Assembly: GCA_017654935.2 (NCBI GenBank)
Contig: CM065699.1
Coordinates: 45,272,362-45,336,361 of the forward strand
Direction: 5' to 3'
Length of the DNA: 64,000 nt
From: Phymorhynchus buccinoides
Lineage: Eukaryota > Mollusca > Gastropoda > Neogastropoda > Raphitomidae
The translations under genes were made by a program, and so were the position numbers. The notes beneath the pieces were generated by a model, which saw nothing but the letters and a program-made list of their open reading frames with translations, did no database searches and had not been told where the DNA came from. Positions 46,842 to 58,260 of the stretch are shown here, one piece after another. Within the stretch, counting starts at the first letter, position 1. Every line of letters begins with the position of its first letter.

Positions 46842-47428
46842 ATGTCGAAAACTGGGAAGGAAGACGTGATTGTCATTCTTCAGCAATTTTCTCAGGGAAG
46901 TTTAACACCCGAGGAGTGCTTTTGTATAATTCTCTCATTGCTTGGAGAAAAGAGGACCAGAAATGAGTTCCATATAACTTATATATATAAGTAAAGTACG
47001 TTCTCTGATTCTCAGATTCTGGGGCATGCCTAACACTGTCTGTTAGTAACAGACAGCCACAATGAGTTACAGAAAAAAATCATTGAACGACATTTTCAGC
47101 TGTTCTTTTTCTTCTGTAAAAAAAACATTCAAAAGAAAACGTTGATGATGACGAGGCTGATTTTGGTGAAGAACTTGACTTGGAGCTTGCGCTTACCCTG
47201 TCCATGGATAAAGCAAACACATCATCAAGATCAAACCATGATGGTCACCATGACGGCATGATGTGTGTCGTCTGCTAGTGCTGTGTCATACGCAGGTAAA
47301 CTCAAAACAGCCCAAAACGCGGCATCTTTTGCCAGTTTTGGTGAGAAACCAAAGTCCACAGACCCAGCTGCGCCAGGAGTACCTGAAAGACAGGATGTAC
47401 ATGAGTTCCAGCAAAATCTTAAGGTAAA
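46842..47428 (+). CDS. Possible coding exons with a UIM-like motif, broken frame
   Basis: Plus-strand pieces: MSKTGKEDVIVILQQFSQGS followed by LTPEECFCIILSLL (46842), then VDDDEADFGEELDLELALTL plus SMDKANTSS (47141), then VSYAGKLKTAQNAASFASFG and EKPKSTDPAAPGVPERQDVH (47280), ending LQQNLK-like before GTAAAG. EELDLELALTLSMD resembles a ubiquitin-interacting motif. The pieces are in different frames with a stop between, so this is a decayed gene or part of a mobile element. Confidence 0.3.
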
Positions 47429-47875
47429 GGTCAAGATGTGCCCCCCCCCCCCCCCCTCTGGATTTCTCGGTTAATTCCATTTTCCCGTTTTTGCCTTTCT
47501 TACCAAACATAAAGCTGTATTTTATTAACCTTTTTAGCTAATAACCTTTTTGGAATACATACTAACCCTATCCCTAACCCTAGGCCATTATCTAATAGGA
47601 CCCCCCCCCCCCTATGTATTGCAGTACACGGTGCCATTTGTCACAGTCGTGGTTCATTCCGTTTTCCCGTCGGGGGGAGGGGGGTAGGGTTAGGGATAGG
47701 GATAGGGATAGGGTTAGTATTCCAAAAAGGTTATTAGCTAAAAAGGTTAATAAAATACAGCTTTATGTTTGGTAAGAAAGGCAAAAACGGAAAATTGCAA
47801 TTAACCGAGAAATGCAGGGGGAGGGGGGGGGGGGGGGCACATCTTTACCTTTACCCATCTTTCTTTGACAACAGT
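47405..47875. mobile_element. Foldback MITE with telomere-like repeats in its loop, copy 1
   Basis: The left arm (GATTTCTCGGTTAATTCCAT .. GGTAATAACC-type) and right arm (47715-47815, GGTTATTAGCTAAAAAGGTT .. AATTAACCGAGAAATGCAGG) are inverted copies of about 110 bases. Inside are CTAACCCTATCCCTAACCC and its inverse GGGTAGGGTTAGGGATAGGG. Outer tips are GGTAAAGGTCAAGATGTGCC and GGCACATCTTTACC. Confidence 0.85.
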
Positions 47876-47952
47876 TGTTCCAGAAGAATATGCGCAAGAA
47901 AAAAAAGAACAAGAAAACGTATCGAGGGCGGTGGCATAGGAACGTTTTGAAG

Positions 47953-47955
<3 letters not shown>

Positions 47956-47989
<34 letters not shown>

Positions 47990-48016
47990 GTGCCAACAAA
48001 GGGGGGGGGGGGGGGT
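47956..48016. repeat. Poly-G runs
   Basis: Two G-runs of about 33 and 16 bases close together. Confidence 0.9.
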
Positions 48017-48029
48017 GCAAGCGCACGGA

Positions 48030-48540
48030 CAAGGTGGATGGATAGGTTAAGCTACACGCCTTAGTAAATGCTACAAAAACAATTTATAATGGTGATTTTT
48101 TTTTTACTATAATCATAATCAACAATAAGAATGTGTGAATGAAAGAGAACATGGTGTGAATTGAAAGGAGACTATAAAAATCATAAAAATACAACCATGT
48201 TTTGGGGCAGATCAGCCAGTCATGGAAGAGGGGAGGGGGGGGGGGGGGTTCCAAGTGGCCAGTTAGGGTGGAGTGAGGGGTTGGGTGGCTTGCCTCCTAG
48301 AAGCTGACGATAATTTGAATGTAAAAGATGCAGTCAAGGCTTTTGTGAGAGAATAAGCTAAACCTATAGCATGGGACTACATTTCTCCCTCTTTTTCTTT
48401 TCTTTCCATATTTTTTTTTTAGGGGGTGGAACCTCACAAATCCATATTTGATGTAATACCCAAATCCAAAGACATGTAACAATATAACAACAATGAGGCC
48501 TATACATCAAAAAAAGAAAAACAAAGGAAACAAGGGCGTC
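48030..48540. other. Intergenic stretch without recognised feature
   Basis: AT-rich with a G-run at 48234-48248; no gene supported. Confidence 0.45.
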
Positions 48541-48554
48541 GCCGAGCGGCAGAC

Positions 48555-49525
48555 ATGTCCGTCACCAGCAATGCCACGCACTTGCGACACCCCGTAGAGT
48601 GTCACATACTGACACAAAATTGGAAGGGATTCTGTCTTCTAGTTCACGAGATACAGCTTGAAGAAGAAACATATAGCGCAAAGAAGGAAATTTCGGTTTT
48701 CAAGGTCACACTTCAAGGTCAAGGTCAGCATGGTGATAATTTATGCTCGGGTGTTTTCTTCTCTAGGGTATACAGTACCACACACAATCTGAAGCGCTTC
48801 TGTCAAGTACCAATGTGGACAATATGGCTTAAAACCCAATGTGTAGACCCCTACCACTTTCAAGGCCTACTGATCGCCCGGTCCGTGACCTTGACCTTGA
48901 TCGGTATGCCACCATCAGAACGGGCATAAGCCAAAGTACCTTCATGCCAAATTTGAAGACTCTAACACTAACGGTGTGGGAGTTATGGCCCCTGAAAGGT
49001 TTTCAAGGTCGTACGCCAAGGTCAAGGTCACGACGGCAAAATGGTTTACGCGGATGCCTTCCGCTCATGGTGACACACCAGCACACAAAATTTGACGTGA
49101 TTCTGTCAACCCGTTCGAAAGATATCCTTGGGACAGACAGAAGGAGAAAAAAATGACCCTCCGATTTTCAGGCTCCAGCGATCTTTTTGACCTTGACCTT
49201 GACCTTGATCGGTATGCCCTCATCAGAACGGGCATAAGCCAAACCACCTTCATACCAAGTTTCAATATCCTATGTTGATCGGTGCCCGAGATATGGCTAA
49301 AAATAGATTTTCGGTTTTCAAGGTCGTACGTCAAGGTCAAGGTCACGACGGCAAAATGGTTTGCGCCGATCTCTTCCTATTAAGGAGGCACACCTTCACA
49401 CAAAATTTGACGCGATTCGGTCCAGCGGTTCGGGAGATATCCTTGGGACAGACAGAAGGAAAAAAAGAAGAAAAAAAAAATAACAGACAAACCAGACGTC
49501 TTGGTGACGGACTAAAAATATCTGA
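48555..49525. repeat. Complex long-period repeat with AAGGTCA motifs
   Basis: Phrases recur at about 300-base spacing: CACAAAATTTGACG, GATATCCTTGGGACAGACAG, TTTTCAAGGTCGTACGTCAA, GGTCAAGGTCACGACGGCAA, GGTATGCC.CATCAGAACGGGCATAAGCC. Two to three diverged units are present; short ORFs over it are by-products. Confidence 0.75.
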
Positions 49526-49529
49526 GCCA

Positions 49530-52040
49530 TCGAAAGGTCATATCACATTGTAACAAGTCTTTGCTTGGTGATGATTGAGTTTTTTAAGTTATAGGGTAGG
49601 CCTAGCTCAGACAATATTTCATGGTAAATTGGACACATCATTATTGGAAATCAAACCTGTCAAATATTGCGAAAAAAAATCAGTTATAATCGATTATACT
49701 TGTTCAAAACAAATCAGTCATTATCATTATCATCCACCTAACAAAACAGCATACCAAATTCTACCAATAAAGTAAAACTTCAAAACGTGTGTATCAGTCA
49801 GTCCTGTCTCACTGTCTGACTAGCCACGACTTCCAGATACAAAGGAGGCAATTACTATTCTGGAGGACTGGGAATAGTGTTAAATGTAAAGAAGTATTGT
49901 CCAAATGATCCCCTCTCCTGGACAAAGAGATTTTAGACAGCTGGTGTTAGGTATTAGGTATTAGGTACTTTAAAGTCACAGAGGCGTCTTTGTGAAATTC
50001 GGGTTGCTCCCACCTAGAGAGCGCGTCACAGCAAGAGGTATGCCACCCAATTAAAAAAAAAATTGCATGTGATTTTTGTGTGACTGATGAGGAAGGAAAT
50101 GGGGTAAATTTTAACCAAATGACGACTTGTTCGTTGCCACTGGATTTAACGTGTGCTAAGTAGGTCCCCCCCCCCCCAAAGGCCAAACAATCCTTTTTGC
50201 TGCAGTACTAGTGCAAATACCTCCGAGTTTGGGATTCAATAACATCATTCTCAAAAGATTAACAATTTACCATCTCAAGATTCAAAATGTGACATGGATC
50301 AAAGGTAAATCTACCTTTGAGAACAACGAATAAACCAGTGAAACCGGGCTGAACCATGTAGACCCTCGGCTCTAATCAACGCTTTCATTTTCAATCACAT
50401 GAATTCACATTAGCAACTTAACTGAAGTTTGGATTTTGTGTGTGTCGTCTGTACTTGTTCATCTTCAAGGGTGTGGAAGTGGTGGGATGGTGTAGAAGGT
50501 AATGGGAGGGACAACAGAAGCAGAATTGGGGTGCAACTGATCTTTTTAATACAAAAGTCACAGGGGGTATATGGGGAGTGGGGCCGAAGATATGGATAAG
50601 GGGACAGTATTTGATAGGTCTCATACTTGTACATCTAAGAACGGTCATAATTTCAGTATCAGAATTTTAAAGCAATTGATGTAAATTTTTGTCCTATCTC
50701 TCTCTCTTTCTGTATCTCTCTGTCTGTCTGTCTGTCTCTCTCTCTCTGCTTCATTTTTTGGGGAGCATGGATCTCCTCCCCCCCCCCCCCCCCCCCCCTC
50801 CTATGTGCAAGGAGAAGGGGAGCAGCCGTCCCCCTCCCCATGTTTCTGTGTTACTGATCATGATAGACTACCTACAACTTTTGAGGAGATTTTCTGCAAC
50901 GGTTTTAGGGTGTTGTGAGGACAGAAACAAAGCAACAGCAAAGAAGCTACAAAAATCGCAATACCTCACCATTCTGGAATGAAGTAGAGGGCTAATAAAG
51001 CAATTGGAAAACAATGCAGCTATGTCCCTATAACACAAGCTATTGAACTCTCTCTCTCTCTTTCTCTCCTTTTCGCTTGCTGGTTTGCTCAAATTTGGGG
51101 GGGGGGGGGGGGGGATCTTGGACAGGAAAGATAGATTGCTGACAGAATGATAGTTCTTGAGATTGTTTGTTTCCAGAGTTGGCTTCTTGAGTAGTGTTGG
51201 CTTCTTGACTGTTTGAATAATTTATATCTGGGAAGGCGCCTGACTGCAGAGATTTGTTGATGAGAGAGAGAGAGTTCAGTTTTACTATTATTACTATACT
51301 ACGCCGTCGATTGTATGGCCGTTTCAGACCATTTTCCCCTATCTTTGCTAGCTTTATTTGGCTAACTTAGCTGATTAGAAACGCGTGCCTGGTGCCACTT
51401 TCTTCAAAAGCAGTACATGGAGTCACTGAGTGAACGATTCATTCAGTTGAAGAAGAAAATGGTGTTTTACGTCCTCTCGGTCTGGAACAGACACATATGG
51501 GACATTTGTAGATACAAAGATGGTGGGAACAATACTGGAGGCAATGCCCGGAGGCAGTGCAACACCAGTAAAGTCCCGATTTGTTTAACAATACAGATAG
51601 GTGTAGCAGTGTTTGTTGAAGAGAAACCAGAGTATTCATTCAGTTGTGGATGTTTTCTCCTTTTCATTGAGACACATTTGTAGCCATGAAATGTTGCCTG
51701 GGCAGCGTGTATAAAATTTAAAACTTGGTTTTAGGGTTCATACAGATTTTTCATATCAAAATTCATAAACTTTCAGACCTTTTTAAAGACCCCTTATTCT
51801 ATATTTTCAAAGACCACTCACGACATGAAATGATGACGATTGCTTCGATCATGATCATTAAGTTGCACCAGTGTAGCCAAAAGACCTGGATAGAGTGAAG
51901 GGAAGTAACTCGACAAATCAAGGACATCTGCTGTATGGAAAATTAGTGACAGTAAATTGCTTCTTTATCAATTCTAGAAGCAAACAAAACATTTAGTAGG
52001 GCATCACTGACTTTTTAAGGCATCACTGACTTTTCCACAA
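49530..52040. other. Intergenic stretch without supported gene
   Basis: Contains a poly-C run (50780-50799), a poly-G run (51098-51114), TC-rich patches at 50697-50747 and 51047-51070, and no convincing coding region. Confidence 0.5.
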
Positions 52041-52044
52041 ACCA

Positions 52045-52405
52045 TTTCAGGTAAAGGTCAAAATGTGCCACCCCCCCTACATTTCTCGGTTAATTCCATT
52101 TTTCCCTTTCTTACCAAACATAAAGCTGTATTTTATTAACCTTTTCAGCTAATTATCTTTTTTTGGAATAATAACCCTACCCCTACTATAAGACGGAAAA
52201 ACGCAATGAACCACAACTGTGACAAATGTGCGGTGTACTGCAGTACATAGGGGGGTTTGGGGTTAGGGTTAGGGTTATTATTCCAAAAAGATAATTAACT
52301 GAAAATGTTCATAAAATACAGCTTCATGTTTGGTAAGAAAGGCAAAAACGGAAAAATTGAATTAACCGAGAAATGCAGGGGGGGTGGCACATCTTTACGA
52401 TGGTA
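52045..52405. mobile_element. Foldback MITE with telomere-like repeats, copy 2
   Basis: Same family as 47405-47875: AGGTAAAGGTCAAAATGTGC left tip, ACATTTCTCGGTTAATTCCA arm, GGGGTTAGGGTTAGGGTTAT in the loop, and GGCACATCTTTACGA at the right. Confidence 0.85.
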
Positions 52406-52534
52406 CTTGAAGATGGTACTCAATTTCTCAAAGACCGTGTGAACCCTGGCTTTGATTTACTTGTGAAGTGTGTGTGTGCTTTGCACAGCTAGAATGGTGA
52501 CCCAGATAATGAGCGACTTAGCGGGCTCTTTTGC

Positions 52535-52690
52535 CCACCAGGTGGCATAACGCTCGAGTGGGGCTAATCCACTCTATATTCTTAGTTGGGGATAAAGAGA
52601 GATAGGGAGGAGTCTAACCCTCTCTCTCTCACTACGCCCAACTAAGAATATAGCGTGATAAGCCCCACTCGAGCGTTATGCCCCCGGGCG
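52535..52690. mobile_element. Short foldback element
   Basis: GGCATAACGCTCGAGTGGGG at 52543 pairs with CCCCACTCGAGCGTTATGCC at 52663, and CTATATTCTTAGTTGGG pairs with CCCAACTAAGAATATAG, giving a stem of about 50 bases. Confidence 0.8.
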
Positions 52691-52849
52691 GGCAAATAAT
52701 CGCCATAAGTCGACCATTACCAGCCGCGAAGCAAAGCTGAGCGAAGATGGTAATGTTTTCAGTCAATTCTGTTCCTGACTGACTGACTATGTTAACATGA
52801 TAACGTTTCAACCCTAGGACCCAATTTTGCATGTGGATAGGTACTAAGA

Positions 52850-53575
52850 ACATCTAGGCCAAGTTCGAAAATGAAGGTCAAAGGTCAAGGTCACTGGAGC
52901 CGAAAATGCTTCACCTGGCACGATAACGGAGGGAACTAGGACGCTCAAATTTTGCATGCGGATAGGTGCTAAATATATCTAGACCAAGTTAAAAAATTAA
53001 GGTCAAAGGTCAAGGTCATTGGCTCTGAAAATGCTGCCGCGCACCTGGCACGATAACGATTGAATGGAGGGACCTAGGACTCTCAAATTTTGCATACGGA
53101 TAGGTACTAAGAATATCTCAGCCAAATAAAAAAATAAGGTCATAGGTCAAGGTCACTGGAGTCGAAAATGCTGCCGAACACCTGGCATGATAAGGGAGGG
53201 ACCTAGGACGCTCAAATTTTGCATGCGGGTAGGTACTAAAGATATCTAGGCCAAGTTCAAAAATAAAGGTCAAGGTCATTGGCGCTGAAAATGCTGCTGA
53301 GCTTCTGGCACGATTACGATTGAATGGATGGACCTAGTAGGACACTCAAATTTTGCATGCGGATAGGTACTCAGAATATCTTGGCCAAATTCAAAAATGA
53401 AGGTCATAGATCAAAGGTGAAGGTCACTGGAGCCAAAAATGCTGCTGAGCACCTGACACGATAACGTTTGAACGCAGGGACCTAGGACACTCACATTTTG
53501 CTTGCGGATAGGTACTAAGGATATCTAGACTAAGTTCTAAAATCAAGTTCAAAGGTCAAGGTCACTGGACATGAA
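52850..53575. repeat. About 125-bp tandem array rich in AGGTCA half-sites, about 6 copies
   Basis: Units contain CACCTGGCACGATAACG, GGGACCTAGGACGCTCAAAT, TTTTGCATGCGGATAGGTAC and AAGGTCAAAGGTCAAGGTCA. The last phrase is a DR1 (AGGTCA-A-AGGTCA) overlapping a TCAAGGTCA half-site. Confidence 0.88.
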
Positions 53576-53703
53576 AATGAGGTCGCGCGGCTGGTGGTCT
53601 AGCGTCTTAACGGTTGGTGTTTTGTTTGTTTTTATTTCATTATGATTTATTATAGCAGTACAAAATTTTTTAGACTTAGTTCCTGTTTTTCTCTGTCTGT
53701 GTG

Positions 53704-53704
<1 letters not shown>

Positions 53705-53766
<62 letters not shown>
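53705..53766. repeat. (GA)n microsatellite
   Basis: Pure GA run of about 60 bases followed by GT. Confidence 0.95.
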
Positions 53767-53767
<1 letters not shown>

Positions 53768-54009
53768 TGTGTGGTGGAGGGGGGGGCATAGAACCAGGTG
53801 GAAAGTGGAATGATTTTTTGCCAAGTACTTTTTTAAAGAGGAAAATGAAATGGAAATGTTACACTGGACTTGGAAACCAAGCTAATAACTTGGTTCATAC
53901 CAGGTAGTGGGACTTCTCCCTGTTCTAATTGACTTTTAATAACTGCCTTGTTGTTTTGTTTTGTTTTTACGTGTGTACAGCGCATGTGTCAGACTTGCTT
54001 GAAATCCCC

Positions 54010-54118
54010 ACCCAAAGGACTCGATGTTCAGTTCCATTTTCCCGCAAAACTGGAAAGGGCGAAGCCGGGATTCAAACCCGGATCACTCACACGATGAATT
54101 GGCAGGCCAAAAATTAAT
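54010..54118 (-). mobile_element. tRNA-derived SINE fragment
   Basis: On the minus strand GTGAGTGATCCGGGTTTGAA followed by TCCCGGCTTCGCCC holds a T-arm/B-box (GGGTTTGAATCCC). The rest of the tRNA fold is missing. Confidence 0.55.
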
Positions 54119-54725
54119 CTGGTTTAAGATACACAACACTTCAGAACCTTCATTGTTAACCACACTTTCAACAACAATTAGTTTTTATTAAGAATTTATT
54201 TGTTTGCAGAAGCAGGAACGCAGCTTTGCCTCATCAACTCTTCAATGCAGTGATTCAATAAAAACAAACAACCAACCAACAGCGAACATATTAAAAAGAG
54301 AACAGAACCAAAGGTGTCTGGGCTACGCATCTCGATTTCCGAGAACAGTTAAGAAAACTATTCTGTACACAGATCCCCAACAATGTACATGAACAATGAA
54401 TGTGCGCAGCAGAAATAGTTACACTGGCGTCACAATGGCAAGGACACTAAAGTGCTGACAAATGTCATTAACGAACGTCATGGACAACAAGCCGCTTCGC
54501 AATGTAACTTGTAAGCCGTTCTTTTTTCTTTAAAAAAAAAAAGGTTGAAAAAAGCAACATTGAAGCTGCTTCTATAAATAAGTCAAAATGAGTAGTAAAT
54601 AACCATAGTGAAAGCAGCATAAAGATAACTTGTAGGGGTCTGTTTCAAGGGGAAAAAAGTTGCGGCTTAAGAGTCCATGAATTAGGGTATGTAGAGCAGA
54701 TGATGCCTAATATCTAGTTAACCAA

Positions 54726-54876
54726 GGCCTGTATTCACGTTGAGATGGCATGAGACTTAGCATGATGCTAACTTAGAAGCTCTTCCAATGTCCTATAGGA
54801 TTTAATAGGACTTTTGGAAGAGCTTCTAAGTAAGCATGATGCTAAGTCTCATGCTATCTCAACGTGAATACAGGCC
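54726..54876. mobile_element. Near-perfect 150-bp palindrome (hairpin MITE)
   Basis: GGCCTGTATTCACGTTGAGA at the left and TCTCAACGTGAATACAGGCC at the right, with arms matching through TAGCATGATGCTAA and AGAAGCTCTTCCAA to a small central loop around ATAGGATTTAATAGGA. Confidence 0.9.
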
Positions 54877-54877
54877 C

Positions 54878-55024
54878 AGGGCCTGTATTCACATTGAGAT
54901 AGTATGAGACTTATCATATGATAGAAGTCCTTCTAAAGTAGTAGGATTTAATAGGACTTTAGAAGGACTTGTAAGATATCATGATAACTCTCATACTATC
55001 TCAACGAGTCAATGTGAATACAGA
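54878..55024. mobile_element. Second 145-bp palindrome of the same family
   Basis: GGGCCTGTATTCACATTGAG .. CTCAACGAGTCAATGTGAAT with arms through AGTATGAGACTTATCATATG. It starts one or two bases after the first palindrome. Confidence 0.88.
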
Positions 55025-56390
55025 TCCTGCTTTGGAAGTATTGTATAAGTGCTTAACTCCAGAACAAGTATCAATACAAGAACAGCCGATGTTGGAATCG
55101 TCACAGCAAAGCTAACACATAAGGCTTCACATGTCTATGAAAACATTTCATCTGAACAACACATGAAAGACAAATACATTTCTCTCATTAGTTACAAAGG
55201 CAAAATGCGCACAGATTTCCCCCCAAACTGTTGTGTTCTTACTTCTTGTTGATTTGATAATATATACCGTGAGTATGATCAGTATGGACTAGAGGGTAAT
55301 ACATTAATACTGTATGTCATCAGGCGAAAGTCAGAAGGGACTTCCCTTACAAGACATCCAAAATGAGGTCTTATAAGGGAGGTAATTTTAATACTTACAA
55401 AGGGCAATGTCTCAGGTCTTATGTGGGAGGGAGTCTTATAAGGGAGGTTCTCCTGTATCACAAAAGGAACAGAGAAGGCGGATAGGACCTTCTGACTTTC
55501 ACCTCATTACAGGGTTCCTACAGATCTGTGTACAAAACATTCCACCACTATTCTAGGACCAGGTTACTAAATTTCAAGGACTCAATCTGGCATAGCGGTC
55601 AATGTCGGTTGCGTTCCCACCTTCTTGAGCTCCAACAGTTGCTTGTGTTTCTGGCCCTGACAATGGCTTTTTAAAGCCCTCTCGACTGTGCTGGAGATTC
55701 AAAGGTTTTTGCACACTGTGCAGCTTTCCTTCTTGAACCATCTGTTGACGGAGCTAACCAGCTCCGATATTCTTTTTTTTTCCCCAGTCAAATATTGTTG
55801 AATATGCAGTCTCCTTTCCCCATTTTGCCGGAAAACAAGTATGGTAAAGGGAAGTAATTTCAGCGGCAGACAACTCGCGCAAATGTCGTGGGATATCATC
55901 GCGATACCGATTATTTTCATTTGAAGCTAGTTTTAAACTTCAGTATTTGTGGACTATAGATTTTGACTTTGATGGATTGAAATTAAGGACATAGTCAGAC
56001 GATTTTGAAATTTCCAGGACTTTTCCAGGAGTGTTTGGGGCCTTTGCTGTTTTTCAAGCCCTGGCTGTGTCACTTCTCCAGGACATTTCAAAGTTTCAAG
56101 AACCCTGTGATTATGTTAAATCAGGAGTCAGATACAGCTGGATTATATTTTCTATACACATGTGAATGAGTACTTGCTACATATATATGCATAAATTAAA
56201 GAAACAAACACATTATGATTAGTTAATATTGCATCATGTCACGATTTATGGTAATTCAGTTTGGTAATATAGAACAATGGATACGGCGAAAGAGTGGAAT
56301 ATTTTAAAGTAAACAAGACAACTATTTCTTTCTAATGTAATCCTTGAAATAAAGGACAATGGTTGGTTAAGTCTGTAAATCATGTCAAAC
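55025..56390. other. Intergenic stretch with a MITE-like patch
   Basis: 55320-55465 resembles the element at 62104-62440 (AGGTCTTATAAGGGAGGTAA phrases). The remainder has no supported gene. Confidence 0.45.
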
Positions 56391-56391
56391 A

Positions 56392-56641
56392 TTAACCCTT
56401 TCACCGCCAGACATATTTCAGCCAAAAATGTCCATAAAATTTACCTGGGTGGAGAACAAAATCCATCTGCAGTATTGGGAATTTTTCCATGACATTATAA
56501 AATAAGATCCTTACTTCCCAAAACTAAGACAACAGCGTCTTTGGATAATAGACCCCAATTTGGTGCCTTTTAGTAGTTTTAGTAACATAGGCGTTGAATC
56601 ACTGTGGTGCCAAAATGCGACTTTGGTGGTGAAAGGGTTAA
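56392..56641. mobile_element. MITE with TTAA duplication, CCCTTTCACC ends, copy 2
   Basis: TTAA at 56392-56395 and 56638-56641 flank CCCTTTCACCGCCA and TGGTGGTGAAAGGG. Internal phrases (ATAAGATCCTTACTTCCCAA) recall the copy at 37456 and a half copy starting at about 35608. Confidence 0.85.
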
Positions 56642-56644
56642 AAC

Positions 56645-57715
56645 TGACCGATTCCGTCTATATTTCATTGCCATCGTGGAAACTAGGCATCTTTCTGTTG
56701 TAAAATGTCTGTAACACTAACAGAATGTCTTGTTTTGAAGTGCCAGATTGTGACCCAATGATACACATTGCATAGCATTATCAATACATGGGTGAAAGTG
56801 ACAGATTTTGAAAATAAGGAAAAGGCGGAGGGTCGGAGGGTGGGTTCCAGGGGCCTACTTTCTGGGTCCGCTGCCGCCTAGGCCCCGGTGGGGTGTAGGG
56901 GCAGAGGCCTGCTTGGGGGGTCTTTCATTCAAATTTATTAAATGTTTTGAACTCTAAAATGACATTGAAGTTGAAAGTTCTAGGAGCAACACACTTCATG
57001 GCCTATGGTCGCTCAAATCAGTCAATCTTTTTTTTTCTTGAAAATTTGAAAATAAGGATTTCCTTATTTTCTGATTTTAAAATTAAGGAAATCCTTGCTG
57101 AGAAGGAAAACTTTCACCCATGTCAATATGAACATGTTTGCCTTGAGCATTATGCACATTTTTTTTTCAGTCAAAGCAATGCACAACCACAAAGCGAGGG
57201 GAAAACAAATACACAGACAAAAACAAACTGACCCGAAAGCTACTGAGTGAATGTCAATAAATAAAACGGAAGAGAAAACATTATGCATGTTATGGGTCAT
57301 ATGTAAAGTATTATAGTATGTATCATATCTGCATACATGCTCACAAATTCAAACAGTATACACACAGGGACCATGCTTTGCAGTCGACATAAGGCGCAGA
57401 CACACTATCACAGCATTCAGGGGGGTAAGGGCTCATTGCTCAAAACACCACGTCAATTTGTGTATGAATGCAAGTTAAAACTGTTGAGGTGAAACTGAAA
57501 GCCGGAAGATACCTTCCAGCTCATTTCATTTCACGAAATGTGGGGCACTCGATTCTCAACTCTTCTCTTTGAAAAACTTTGTCCGCACGTGCTTAGACAG
57601 AAAAGAGAAGAAAAAAGTGAGTACTAAGCAACGGCAAAAGCAGCGTTAATTCTCTTTACAATCAGCATGCAAATAAGGCAGTAGATTTTCAGGGGGTCGC
57701 TAGGATAATTTAGAT
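56645..57715. other. Intergenic stretch without supported gene
   Basis: No coding region, RNA gene or clear repeat was recognised. Confidence 0.45.
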
Positions 57716-57717
57716 GA

Positions 57718-58022
57718 TCTTCTTCTTCTTCTATCGCTCAGACACTTTCCTGTCAAATATGAGCGCAGATGCGTCATGCTGCCGTTATGCGCCTACGAAA
57801 TAGCTAGGCCCAGCAAGTCCGACTTCGGCTGGAGGACATCTTTTTGAAAGTTTTTTTTTAAAAAGGCAGGAGAATGGCCCGGTAAGGCAGAAAGATAGTA
57901 CAGTAAGTAAAGAGAAAAGGCAGAGTCAAAGAGTGACAGATTACAGGAAGTTACAAGCACATAACTTCCAGAAGGTGAGGGAACTATTTATACAAAAGAC
58001 CCCCGGCATCCCCACAGGGGGC
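57718..58022 (+). repeat. Interspersed repeat family A copy
   Basis: TTCTTCTATCGCTCAGACAC head, CTTCGGCTGGAGGACATCTT middle and ACTTCCAGAAGGTGAGGGAA tail; the only copy outside HERPUD in this window. Confidence 0.75.
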
Positions 58023-58081
58023 ATTTAGATGAACTTTGAACGTTCCTGTGAAAAACTGTGCATCAGGCGAAAAGTTGTTAC

Positions 58082-58260
58082 ATTCTAGTGACTCATTGGC
58101 TTGAAGTCCAGAGTATCAAGATGGCAGTTTTCAGTGTCTGAGACGCACATATGTGCGTAAAAGTCAACACTGAAAAGGAAGAGGAGGATGAAACCAAACC
58201 AAACGACTCCAACGCAGCAGCTTGTCTCCATAAAGGCCCCAAAATGAAAAGCTTTTAGTT
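58082..58260 (-). CDS. Candidate terminal exon with one membrane segment, unrecognised
   Basis: On the minus strand an acceptor-like TCTTTTTCTCGTCACCAG precedes SAELKAFHFGAFMETSCCVG, VVWFGFILLFLFSVDFYAHM and CVSDTENCHLDTLDFKPMSH, then TAG. The hydrophobic run VGVVWFGFILLFLFSV could span a membrane. No upstream exon was found and no family recognised; a chance ORF is possible. Confidence 0.25.

Noticed and set aside
47550..47720. True interstitial telomere array
   Set aside because: The TTAGGG-like runs are short, imperfect, in both orientations and inside a foldback element found twice.
51417..51683. 88-codon plus-strand ORF with Cys-rich end
   Set aside because: No recognisable motif, splice context or codon pattern.
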